The notes below the pieces were generated by a model that searched no databases, was not told the DNA's origin, and worked only from the letters and a program-made list of their open reading frames with translations. Position numbers and translations under genes: made by a program. Positions 21,769 through 29,489 of a stretch of 31,093 nucleotides of DNA are shown piece after piece. Source of the stretch: JASFRI01 sp050115015. Its GTDB lineage: Bacteria > Acidobacteriota > Polarisedimenticolia > CBDVAL01. Position 1 is the first letter of the stretch. The number at the start of each line of letters is the position of its first letter. The stretch is from positions 1-31,093 of the forward strand of contig JASFRI010000004.1 in assembly GCA_050115015.1 (NCBI GenBank), in the 5' to 3' direction.

Positions 21769-22748
21769 AGAACCGCTACGCGATCATCGAGCCGGGGGAC
21801 GGGGTGCTGGAGCGCATCCGGAAGCGCCTCCTCCATCGCCGTGTGCCGTCCTTTCCCCGTACGGTGCAGATCCAGACGCGCACCGGGTGCAACGCCGACT
21901 GCATCTGGTGCCCGTACGGGGAGACCTTCCCGACCCAGGCGAAGGGGGTGATGCCGGAAGAGCTGTTCGAGCGGATCATCGAGGAATGCGCCCGGCACGG
22001 CGTCCGCCGGCTCAGCCCCTACCTGATGAACGAACCGTTCCTCGACCGTGATATGCCCCGGAAGATCCGCTTCATGGCGGAGAACTGTCCGAGCGCCAAG
22101 GTGGTGGTCACCTCCAACGGCTCCATGCTTCGCCCGGACGTGGTCGACCAGATCCTGGATCTCGGGCCCGCCCTGCACGCCCTCTACATCTCGTTCCAGG
22201 GGATGGAGAAGGAAGCCTACGAGAAGACCATGCGGGGGGCGATGAAGTTCGAGCAGACCCTGGAGAACGTGAACTACCTGGTCGACGAGATGAAGCGCCG
22301 GAACGCCCGCTACCCGGAGCTCTGGATCACGATGGTGGACACCAGCGTGATCGATGCCAAGAGGGCGGTCCGATACTGGCAGAGCCGCGGTGTGCGCTCG
22401 AAGTACACCACCCTGGAGAACCGCGGCGGCAACATCCGGAAGGCCGCGGACATCGCGCACACGGCGATGGACTACTACACGACCTGCACCCGTCTGATGA
22501 AACAGGCGTACATCCTGTTCAACGGGGATATGGTCATCTGCTGCACCGACTACTCGCGTCAGATGGTGCTGGGGAACATGGCGAACAGCTCCATCCGCGA
22601 CGTCTGGAACGGGCCCACAGCCACCGCGTTTCGCAGTGCCTACCTGGGGCACCGCTTCGACGAGCTGGTCCTCTGCAAGGACTGCAAGGTCGACCGCGTA
22701 CGGGAGGTCGAGTTCCTCCCCTGGAAGACCCCGGAGATCACGAACTGA
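21765..22748 (+). CDS. Radical SAM/SPASM-domain enzyme
   Basis: This 327-residue protein carries the radical SAM cluster motif C42-x3-C46-x2-C49 (GCNADCIWC) at the start of a TIM barrel of about 200 residues. It ends in a SPASM or twitch-like region with further cysteines: C241, C259/C260 (DMVICCTDY), and C304/C307 (CKDC). Such tails bind auxiliary iron-sulfur clusters in enzymes that modify peptides, proteins or cofactors. YILFNGDMVICCTDYSRQMVLGNM, then IRDVWNG, is the typical SPASM block. The substrate is unknown, and no precursor peptide is visible nearby. Its ATG overlaps the bamD-like stop. The gene is last in the operon, and its stop lies 9 bases from the convergent subtilisin stop. Confidence 0.9.
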   Translation: MKNRYAIIEPGDGVLERIRKRLLHRRVPSFPRTVQIQTRTGCNADCIWCPYGETFPTQAKGVMPEELFERIIEECARHGVRRLSPYLMNEPFLDRDMPRKIRFMAENCPSAKVVVTSNGSMLRPDVVDQILDLGPALHALYISFQGMEKEAYEKTMRGAMKFEQTLENVNYLVDEMKRRNARYPELWITMVDTSVIDAKRAVRYWQSRGVRSKYTTLENRGGNIRKAADIAHTAMDYYTTCTRLMKQAYILFNGDMVICCTDYSRQMVLGNMANSSIRDVWNGPTATAFRSAYLGHRFDELVLCKDCKVDRVREVEFLPWKTPEITN

Positions 22749-22757
22749 GCCGTACCC

Positions 22758-24371
22758 TCAGTTCACCTGCAGCACGATCCGGCTCTCGTCGAAGGTCGTG
22801 CGTCCGTCCGTCGCCTGCGCGATGACCCAGTATTCGCCGGGTGGGAGCGTGGGCGGCAGCGACTGGGAGAACGGCACCGTCATGACCTGGCCGGGGCTGA
22901 GCGTGAGGCTCGCGGGCCCCAGCAGGACAGGACGGGCGCCACCGGGCGTCCACGCCCAGAGGCGGGCATCCACCGTCTGGCTCGTCCCGGCGTGGTTCTC
23001 GATCGCAACCTGCATCTGCGCCGTATCCCCGGGAGAGAGCGAGGTCGGACCCGTGGGGGTCACCGTCACCTCGACCGTCGGCGGAGGCAGGGTCAGCGCG
23101 TTGAAGGCATTGAGCCGGTTCCCCCCGATCACCGGGATGCCCACGTGGTCGGCCCCCAGCATCAGACGGGCGCGCAGCTCGCCGGGGGTCAGGTCCGGAT
23201 CCTGGCTCAGCAGCAGCGCGGCGGCTCCGGCAACGTGCGGCGAGGACATCGACGTGCCGTCGAGGAGCCCGTAGTCGTTGTTCCGCACGGTGCTCAGGAT
23301 GCCGGCGCCGGGGGCGGCGATCTCCACCGTGTGGCGCCCGAAGTTCGAGAAGGCCGGCATGTCGTCGTTGTGATCCGTCGCGCCCACGCCGATGATGTGG
23401 TCCATGTCGTAGCTCGCCGGGTAGGCGGGGGACGTATCCATGTCGACTCCCGAGTTCCCGGCGGAGCTCACGAACAGATGCCGGGCCCGGGCGATGGCGT
23501 CGAACACGGCCTGGCTGAACGGTCCGCCACCCCACGAGTTGTTGCTGATATCCACTCCCATCATCGTCATGTAGCCGATACCGTCGATGAGGTCGGCATC
23601 CTCGGCGGAGCACAGGATCACCAGGACGGGCTTGAACGCCCGCACCGGCAGGATCCGCACGTTCGGGGAGACCCCCACGACGCCGATGCCGTTGTTCCCG
23701 ACCGCCCCGATGGTGCCGGCGGTGTGCGTCCCGTGGCCCGCGCACGCCGCGGCGGGGTCGTTCGCGTTGTTGTCGTCGTCGACGAAATCCCACCCGGCGA
23801 CGTCGTCGATGAACCCGTTTCCGTCGTCGTCGATGCCGTTTCCGAAGATCTCCCCCGGGTTCATGAACAGGTTCGGCAGCAGGTCCTGGTGGTCCAGGTC
23901 CATTCCCGAGTCGAGCACGCCGACCAGCACGTCGGCCGAGCCGGTGGTGATGTCCCAGGCCTCCGGTGCGTCGATGTCGGCATCGACGGTGCCGCCGGTC
24001 TGTCCCTGGTTGTCCAGTGCGTAGAGCTCCGGAAAGCCGGGGTCGTTCGGGAGGAAGTCCAGGTACCGGTAATAGTTGGGCTCGGCGTATTCGATCTCGA
24101 AGCGCTCCCGGAGCCGCCGGGCGGCTTCCCGGGGCTCGATCCCGGCGGGGAGCCTGAGCTTCTGCGCCCGGGTGCCCAGCAGCTCGTGGACGGGCCTCAG
24201 GCCGAAGCCGTCCAGCAGCCGGGCCCGGTCGATCTCCGGGACGCCGGCACGGAACTTCACGAGGATCTCGCCCGGGACGAACAGGGGGCGTTCGTCCGCC
24301 GCCGCCGCTGGAATGGTCATCCCGAGGAACAGGATCGCGAGCAACGACCAGGTCGCTGTGTTGCGCATCAT
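22758..24371 (-). CDS. Exported subtilisin-family serine protease
   Basis: This 537-residue S8 protease has a signal peptide (about 1-24), a short propeptide or inhibitor-like region (about 30-105, PGEILVKFRAG) and the catalytic domain (about 110-425). The triad is clear: D154 (VLDSGMDLDHQ), H213 (GHGTHTAG) and S374 (GTSMSSPHVAG), with oxyanion Asn N306. An Asp-rich loop DDDGNGFIDD (181-190) probably binds calcium. A C-terminal beta-sandwich (about 432-537) starts VEVTVTPTG and resembles CARDB or other Ig-like modules. It is therefore a secreted scavenging protease. ATG 24371 has GGAGA 5 bases upstream. An in-frame extension further upstream is not supported. It is divergent from the CPBP protease gene. 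Confidence 0.93.
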   Translation of the reverse strand: MMRNTATWSLLAILFLGMTIPAAAADERPLFVPGEILVKFRAGVPEIDRARLLDGFGLRPVHELLGTRAQKLRLPAGIEPREAARRLRERFEIEYAEPNYYRYLDFLPNDPGFPELYALDNQGQTGGTVDADIDAPEAWDITTGSADVLVGVLDSGMDLDHQDLLPNLFMNPGEIFGNGIDDDGNGFIDDVAGWDFVDDDNNANDPAAACAGHGTHTAGTIGAVGNNGIGVVGVSPNVRILPVRAFKPVLVILCSAEDADLIDGIGYMTMMGVDISNNSWGGGPFSQAVFDAIARARHLFVSSAGNSGVDMDTSPAYPASYDMDHIIGVGATDHNDDMPAFSNFGRHTVEIAAPGAGILSTVRNNDYGLLDGTSMSSPHVAGAAALLLSQDPDLTPGELRARLMLGADHVGIPVIGGNRLNAFNALTLPPPTVEVTVTPTGPTSLSPGDTAQMQVAIENHAGTSQTVDARLWAWTPGGARPVLLGPASLTLSPGQVMTVPFSQSLPPTLPPGEYWVIAQATDGRTTFDESRIVLQVN

Positions 24372-24419
24372 GGGTTTCTCCAGGCTGGCGCCCCGGCCGC
24401 CGGGGCGTTCGGTGTCTCG

Positions 24420-24425
24420 ATTATA
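24420..24425 (-). promoter_or_regulatory. Candidate -10 box of the subtilisin gene
   Basis: A perfect TATAAT on the minus strand lies about 50 bases upstream of the protease ATG. No good -35 hexamer is present at 16-18 bases, so an activator may be needed. The 237-base gap 24372-24608 otherwise holds only this and the CPBP promoter. Confidence 0.45.
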
Positions 24426-24514
24426 CGCGGAAATCGCGGGCGCGGCCGTCGCGTCGTTCCCGCCGGGGTCTACGGTTTTTGCCCGGGCACCGCGACCGCT
24501 TCGGATTGTTATGT

Positions 24515-24542
24515 TTGTCAAAAGCCTTGCTGGGCCTATATT
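24515..24542 (+). promoter_or_regulatory. Sigma-70 promoter of the CPBP protease gene
   Basis: TTGTCA (24515-24520), a 16-base spacer and TATATT (24537-24542) sit in a clearly AT-rich island. Transcription would start near 24550, about 60 bases before the ATG at 24609. Confidence 0.65.
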
Positions 24543-24608
24543 TTCCCCTGTCAGCTCTTCGCGGCGGGTTGGCAGCTCCCGCCGTCGACGCTCCGAACCG
24601 AAACTTCC

Positions 24609-25688
24609 ATGCCGTCACTTCCCGCGGGCGCCCGGGGCCCTGGCGAGCCCGGACTGCACCGCACCGTGGCCGTGTCCGCGGTGCTCGGAATCCTCCTGGG
24701 AGGAGCGCTCCTGGAGGCGTGCGGCATCGCCTTCTTTCCGGCCACGCCGCTGGCGGGTCCGCTCCTCGTCATCGCGATCCTGGCGCTCCTCCAGGTCCGG
24801 TCCCGGGAGGAAGTCACGATCCCCCGGGCCGGGACCTCTCTTCGGGAAGGCCACCTGCGCCCCGGCGATCTCCTGGTCCTGGCGGTCGCGGTGCTCGGCT
24901 CCGGCGTGGCGCTCGAGCTGGCCCGCCCGCTCCTGGTCCGCTGGACCTTCCGGGAGGGCCTGGAGCAGTCCCTGGCTGCACCTCTCTTCCGTCTCGGGAT
25001 GGGCGGGGCGCTCCTGGCCACGGTCGCCGGCCTTCTGCTTCTGGTGCCCCGGTTCCGCAGGAAACTCCGCGGCGTGGCGACCGGACGGCGGCTCCGGTCC
25101 GGCCTGTTCTTCACCGTGGCGGTCGTTCTCGTCGTGTACGGCGTGCTCCTCGGCGTCGGGCAGGCAGTGGCCGGGCCTGGTGCCGTCGGGTTCCGCATGC
25201 CGCTGTTCGTCCCCGCGAGTCTCGCGCTGCTGCTGGCCCAGATCGCCATCGCGGTGGGGGAGGAGATGTTCTACCGCGGGTTGCTGCAGGGGGAGGTCAC
25301 CCGCCTCCTCGGGCGCGCGGGGATCCGCCGCCCGCGGGAGAGGAAGCTCCTGGCCCTGGTGGGCGTCTCCGTCCTGTTCGCGCTGCACCATGTCAGCCCC
25401 TCGATGCCGCCGGCGCTGCTACTCTCGGTCCTCCTCTACTCGTTCGCCATGTCCCTCTTGTTCGGGTTTCTCTTCGATCTCACGCGGAACCTGGCGGTCT
25501 GTTCACTCGCACACCTGTTCAACAACCTCATGGTGCTCCGGCTCGCTCCGTCTCTGACCGCCCCCGGCGCCGAGGAGGCCTTCGGCGACGGGGTCTACAT
25601 CGCTGCTTTTTTGCTGGTCGCGTTCTCCTTCCTGTTCCTGCTGAACCGCACCGGTGCCCCGTCGGTACGGGGGATCCGCCCCACCTGA
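24609..25688 (+). CDS. CPBP-family intramembrane metalloprotease
   Basis: This 359-residue membrane protein has several hydrophobic helices (about 20-60, 85-110, 130-147, 165-190, 200-216, 247-260, 268-290, 335-350). It carries the three CAAX-protease/bacteriocin-processing (Abi) motifs: EEMFYR (E218, E219, R223), FALHH (H260/H261) and H302-x3-N306 in AHLFNN. The family includes prenyl-protein proteases and bacteriocin-immunity proteins. Substrates are usually unknown in bacteria. There is no strong ribosome site upstream of ATG 24609. It is a single gene with its own promoter, followed by a 153-base gap in which I see no signal. Confidence 0.9.
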   Translation: MPSLPAGARGPGEPGLHRTVAVSAVLGILLGGALLEACGIAFFPATPLAGPLLVIAILALLQVRSREEVTIPRAGTSLREGHLRPGDLLVLAVAVLGSGVALELARPLLVRWTFREGLEQSLAAPLFRLGMGGALLATVAGLLLLVPRFRRKLRGVATGRRLRSGLFFTVAVVLVVYGVLLGVGQAVAGPGAVGFRMPLFVPASLALLLAQIAIAVGEEMFYRGLLQGEVTRLLGRAGIRRPRERKLLALVGVSVLFALHHVSPSMPPALLLSVLLYSFAMSLLFGFLFDLTRNLAVCSLAHLFNNLMVLRLAPSLTAPGAEEAFGDGVYIAAFLLVAFSFLFLLNRTGAPSVRGIRPT

Positions 25689-25841
25689 TCCGGCGCGCCG
25701 CCGGCGCTGAAACCTGGTGCCCGCGCCGCCGTAGAGCATGAGAGTCAGGTTTCGCCGTCCGGGGACCCGTGCGGCTCCTCGGCTCCGTGCCGTGTCCGCC
25801 GGTCCGGGTCTCCCCGGGCGCCTTGAGGAGAGGAGCGGGGT

Positions 25842-27998
25842 ATGTCCCGAATCCCACGACGAACCATGGTGTTTGCCGCGATGCTGTTCCTCGCGGCGTG
25901 CGGCGGGCCGGCGACGCAGGACCCCGCGGCAGGTGGTGACGGCAACGTCCTCCTGGTCGAGTGGTCCGGTCCCTACGACGGCGTCCCAGCCTTCGATCGC
26001 ATGGATCTGGATGCGCTCGGGCCGGCCCTGGTGGCCGGCATGGAGCGGAACCTGGCGGAGATCGACGCCATCGCGGGCAATCCCGAGCCGCCGACGTTCG
26101 AGAACACCATCGCCGCGATGGAGGACTCGGGCCGGGACCTCGACCGGGTCTTCACCTACTGGGGCATCTGGAGCGGGAATCTGTCCACGCCGGAGTTCCG
26201 GGAGATCCAGGCCGAGATGGCCCCGAGGATCGCCGAGTTCCGGTCGAAGATCACGCAAAACGCCAGGCTGTTCGACCGGATCCGCGCCGTCTACGAGGGA
26301 GACGAGATGACATCCCTGCGTCCCGACCAGCAGCGGCTGGTGTGGCTGGTCTACGACGGGTTCGCCCGCAACGGGGCCACCCTGACCGGAGAGGCCAAGG
26401 AGCGCTACGCCGCGATCAACAAGCGCCTGGCCGAGCTGCACACGCAGTTCGCGAACAACGTTCTGGCCGATGAGGAAGGCTACGTCCTTTACGTCGGCGA
26501 GGACCAGCTCTCCGGCCTTCCAGCGTCCTTCGTGAAGGCCGCGGCGGCGGCGGCGGCGGAGCGCGGGCACGAGGGGCAGTACGCCATCACGAACACGAGG
26601 TCCTCGATGGACCCGTTCCTGACCTTCTCGGATGAGCGCGGCCTCCGGGAGCAGGTGTGGCGCACGTACTACGCCCGCGGCGACAACGGTGACGAACACG
26701 ACAACAACGCGGTCATCGCGGAGATCCTGGCCCTGCGGGACGAGCGGGTGGCGCTCCTCGGCTACGAGGACTACGCCTCCTGGCGTCTGGAGGACCGCAT
26801 GGCGAAGACCCCGGAGCGGGCGTTCGCGCTGATGGAGGCGGTCTGGCCCGCCGCCCTCGCGCGCGTCCAGGAGGAGGTCGCCGACATGCAGACCATCGCG
26901 GACCGGGAGGGGGCGGGGATCACCATCCAGCCCTGGGACTACCGCTATTACGCCGAGAAGGTGCGCAAGGCCCGCTACGACCTCGATTCCGACGAGGTGA
27001 AGCAGTACCTGCAGCTGGAGAAACTGCGCGAGGCGATGTTCTTCGTGGCCGGGGAGCTGTTCGACTTCCAGTTCACCCCCGTTGAGCCCGGGTCCGTCCC
27101 GGTGTACCACGAGGACGTCCGGGTCTGGGAGGTGACGAGGAAGTCGACCGGAGACCTCGTCGGGCTATGGTACCTGGACCCGTACGCGCGGCCGGGGAAG
27201 CGCTCCGGCGCCTGGGCGAACTCCTATCGAGGCCACGAGACCTTCGCCGGTGAGCGCACCGTGCTCGCCTCCAACAACTCGAACTTCATCAAGGGGCCGC
27301 CGGGGGAGCCGGTGCTCATCTCCTGGTCCGATGCCGAGACCCTGTTCCACGAGTTCGGTCACGCGCTGCACGCCCTGTCGTCCAACGTGGCGTATCCGAC
27401 GCTGAACGGTGGGGTTCGCGACTACACGGAGTTCCAGTCCCAGCTCCTGGAGCACTGGCTGTTGACGGACGCCGTCATCGACCGGTTCCTCCTTCACGTG
27501 GACACCGGAGAGCCCATGCCCGACGCGCTGGTGGCCAAGATCCGGGCCGCGGCGACGTTCAACCAGGGCTTCTTGACGACGGAGTACCTCGCCTCCGCCC
27601 TGATGGACATGAAGTACCACACCATCGATCCCGAGGGTCTGGACGTGGATGCGTTCGAGCGCGAGACACTGGCCGGGCTGCACATGCCCGACGAGATCGT
27701 GATGCGTCACCGCAGCCCCCACTTCGGCCACATCTTCTCCGGGGAGGGCTATTCCGCGGGGTACTACGGCTACCTGTGGGCCGACGTGCTGACGGCGGAC
27801 GCGGCGGAGGCGTTCGCCGAGGCACCGGGGGGCTTCTACGACCGGGATCTGGCCCGCAAGCTGGTGGCGAACCTGTTCGCGGTGCGGAACGCGGTGGACC
27901 CGGCGGAGGCCTACCGCGCGTTCCGCGGCCGTGATGCCCAGATCGACGCGCTCATGCGGGACCGCGGCTTCCCGGTCCCGGCGGCCGGCGCACGCTGA
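25842..27998 (+). CDS. dcp: M3-family peptidyl-dipeptidase / oligopeptidase lipoprotein
   Basis: This 718-residue M3 metallopeptidase trims short peptides. The zinc site is HEFGH with H503, E504 and H507; the third ligand E530 lies in DYTEFQSQ, 27 residues further on. N-terminal MVFAAMLFLAACGG gives a lipobox (LAAC, C20), so the enzyme should be lipid-anchored at the periplasmic face rather than cytoplasmic. The length is close to E. coli Dcp (about 680). The helical lid region (TFENTIAAMEDSGRDLDRV) and the substrate loop GHIFSGEGYSAGYYGYLW are both typical of the family. Start: AGGAG 6 bases before ATG. With the nearby subtilisin it would turn exported protein into small peptides. Confidence 0.94.
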   Translation: MSRIPRRTMVFAAMLFLAACGGPATQDPAAGGDGNVLLVEWSGPYDGVPAFDRMDLDALGPALVAGMERNLAEIDAIAGNPEPPTFENTIAAMEDSGRDLDRVFTYWGIWSGNLSTPEFREIQAEMAPRIAEFRSKITQNARLFDRIRAVYEGDEMTSLRPDQQRLVWLVYDGFARNGATLTGEAKERYAAINKRLAELHTQFANNVLADEEGYVLYVGEDQLSGLPASFVKAAAAAAAERGHEGQYAITNTRSSMDPFLTFSDERGLREQVWRTYYARGDNGDEHDNNAVIAEILALRDERVALLGYEDYASWRLEDRMAKTPERAFALMEAVWPAALARVQEEVADMQTIADREGAGITIQPWDYRYYAEKVRKARYDLDSDEVKQYLQLEKLREAMFFVAGELFDFQFTPVEPGSVPVYHEDVRVWEVTRKSTGDLVGLWYLDPYARPGKRSGAWANSYRGHETFAGERTVLASNNSNFIKGPPGEPVLISWSDAETLFHEFGHALHALSSNVAYPTLNGGVRDYTEFQSQLLEHWLLTDAVIDRFLLHVDTGEPMPDALVAKIRAAATFNQGFLTTEYLASALMDMKYHTIDPEGLDVDAFERETLAGLHMPDEIVMRHRSPHFGHIFSGEGYSAGYYGYLWADVLTADAAEAFAEAPGGFYDRDLARKLVANLFAVRNAVDPAEAYRAFRGRDAQIDALMRDRGFPVPAAGAR

Positions 27999-28014
27999 AC
28001 CTCCCGGCAGCGTC

Positions 28015-28437
28015 TCAGGGCAGGTCCAGCAGGTTGAGACGGAAGCGCGGATCCATCGTCCGGGTGAGCCGACCCGCGGTGGGCACCAGGACGACCTCCA
28101 GCGTGACCGAGACGGTGGCCTCGAAGAGATGGCCGCCGATCACGGAGAGGTCGCCGCGTCCCAGGGCGATGTGGGCGTGCAGCAGCGGCTCCTCCCCGAC
28201 GTGGGAGATGTTCCCGACGAGGGAGATCACCTCCAGGTTCTCCTGGAGCTCGCGCTCGTCGTACGACTGGTTCTCGGGCCGGTAGAAGCCGATCCGCGCC
28301 CGGTTCACCGCCCCGATCCCCTGGACCGACGCTCCGGGCAGGGCCTCGCGCCTCGCCAGCTCCAGCAGGGAGCCCGCGACGGGATCCCCCGGCTCCAGCT
28401 TGACCAGGAGCCGGCCATCCTCTCGCTGCCATCTCAT
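28015..28437 (-). CDS. PPC/DUF296-domain protein
   Basis: This 140-residue protein consists almost entirely of a PPC domain (plant and prokaryote conserved; DUF296). The metal site pattern is readable: H87-x-H89 in LLHAHIALG and H103 in VIGGHLFEA. In plants the domain is joined to AT-hook DNA binders; the stand-alone bacterial form has no AT-hook and its role is not established. GGAGG 7 bases before the ATG marks the start. The ATG overlaps the stop of the upstream zinc-ribbon gene (ATGA), so the two are coupled. The stop lies 16 bases from the convergent peptidase stop. Confidence 0.88.
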   Translation of the reverse strand: MRWQREDGRLLVKLEPGDPVAGSLLELARREALPGASVQGIGAVNRARIGFYRPENQSYDERELQENLEVISLVGNISHVGEEPLLHAHIALGRGDLSVIGGHLFEATVSVTLEVVLVPTAGRLTRTMDPRFRLNLLDLP

Positions 28438-29339
28438 GTCGTCTCCTCCTTCGTCGCCGCGGGCCAGCCGAACCGCACGCGGGCATGCCACAGAAGCCGC
28501 GAGTACCGGGAGAACCGGTCGATCCCGTCGAGGACCGTGACCCCGGGACGCACGTCGCTCCTTCCGGGATGCGCCGGATCCAGATCGTCGAAGCGTCTGA
28601 ACCGGTCGTCCACGAGGGTGTCGCCCAGGCCGTCCAGCAGCGCCCGGAAGTGGAGGAGGGCCGAGCCCGGGCCCGGGGAACTCTGGAAGGCCTTGTAGTC
28701 GACGTCCGGCTCCCGGACCCGGAGGGCGAGTTCGGCATCCACGGGATAGAGGTCGAGCACGCCGGGATGGTCGGAGACCGTCCGCGACTGCCGCACGAGC
28801 CGGGGGAGGCCGGGGGTGGCGCCCCCTTCCGACGGCAGCATGCTGATCCGGCTGGCCACCCGCCGCCGGAGGACGGGCACCCGGCCGGTCACGGCCAGGC
28901 GCCAGGGCCCGCCGAGGGGACGCTCGCCGCCCTTCGAGCGCAGCCGGATGCCCCGGCCGTCAACGGCGACGGCGAGCACCGCCTCCACCGGCGGGACGGT
29001 CTCGAGCGTATGCTCGTCCAGACAGAGGATCTGCAGGCCCAGCTCCCGCGCGCGTGCCTCCACGTGCCCGGCCCGCGCGGCATCCCCGAAGCTGCGGAGG
29101 CGGCGGGGCACGCCCGACCTCGCCAGGAGGCGGCCCTCGTACGCCCCGAGGCCGAGCAGCCGTTCCAGGCGAGGGACGTCCTCGTGGGGCCGGCACGAGG
29201 GGACCCAGAACAGGTGAACCGGATTCGTGCGGCGGCCGGCCGGCGCCTGGCGGGACGGATGCAGGACGGTCCCGCAGTAGAGGCAGCTGCGGGCGACGTC
29301 GGCGTTCCCGCGTTCGCAACGAGGGCAGCGGGTCGACAC
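28434..29339 (-). CDS. Zinc-ribbon protein of unknown function
   Basis: This 301-residue protein begins with a four-cysteine zinc ribbon (C5-x2-C8 and C19-x2-C22). About 275 residues that I do not recognise follow. A segment near 90-115 (FGDAARAGHVEARARELG) looks alpha/beta. Around 120-155 is a strand-rich stretch (VLAVAVDGRGIRLRSKGGERPLGGPWRLAV). There are no membrane helices. The start is GTG 29339, with AGAGG 4 bases upstream; the zinc ribbon right at the N-terminus supports this over the much longer open frame to 30914, which is an antisense shadow. It overlaps the PPC-domain gene downstream, and the acyl-CoA synthetase gene is divergent. Confidence 0.75.
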   Translation of the reverse strand: MSTRCPRCERGNADVARSCLYCGTVLHPSRQAPAGRRTNPVHLFWVPSCRPHEDVPRLERLLGLGAYEGRLLARSGVPRRLRSFGDAARAGHVEARARELGLQILCLDEHTLETVPPVEAVLAVAVDGRGIRLRSKGGERPLGGPWRLAVTGRVPVLRRRVASRISMLPSEGGATPGLPRLVRQSRTVSDHPGVLDLYPVDAELALRVREPDVDYKAFQSSPGPGSALLHFRALLDGLGDTLVDDRFRRFDDLDPAHPGRSDVRPGVTVLDGIDRFSRYSRLLWHARVRFGWPAATKEETT

Positions 29340-29395
29340 GGGACCTCTCTCCCGGCCTCCCGGCGGGGAGGCTTCCCATCCATGGTAACCGATCG

Positions 29396-29424
29396 TTGAC
29401 AGCCCGCGGTCGCGTCGGTACGAT
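29396..29424 (+). promoter_or_regulatory. Strong sigma-70 promoter of the acyl-CoA synthetase gene
   Basis: A consensus TTGACA (29396-29401), a 17-base spacer and TACGAT (29419-29424) precede the ATG at 29490. Transcription would start near 29431, with a leader of about 60 bases. This is the best-matching sigma-70 promoter in the window. Confidence 0.75.
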
Positions 29425-29489
29425 CCGCGCGTCCCGACCCCGGAGTCTCGAATCCCGGTCCCGCCAGGGACCCTTGGAAGGCGCGACCC

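Noticed and set aside
22992..24608. Upstream extension of the CPBP protease frame through the antisense of the subtilisin gene
   Set aside because: The extension has no domain and crosses the promoter; ATG 24609 fits the first membrane helix.
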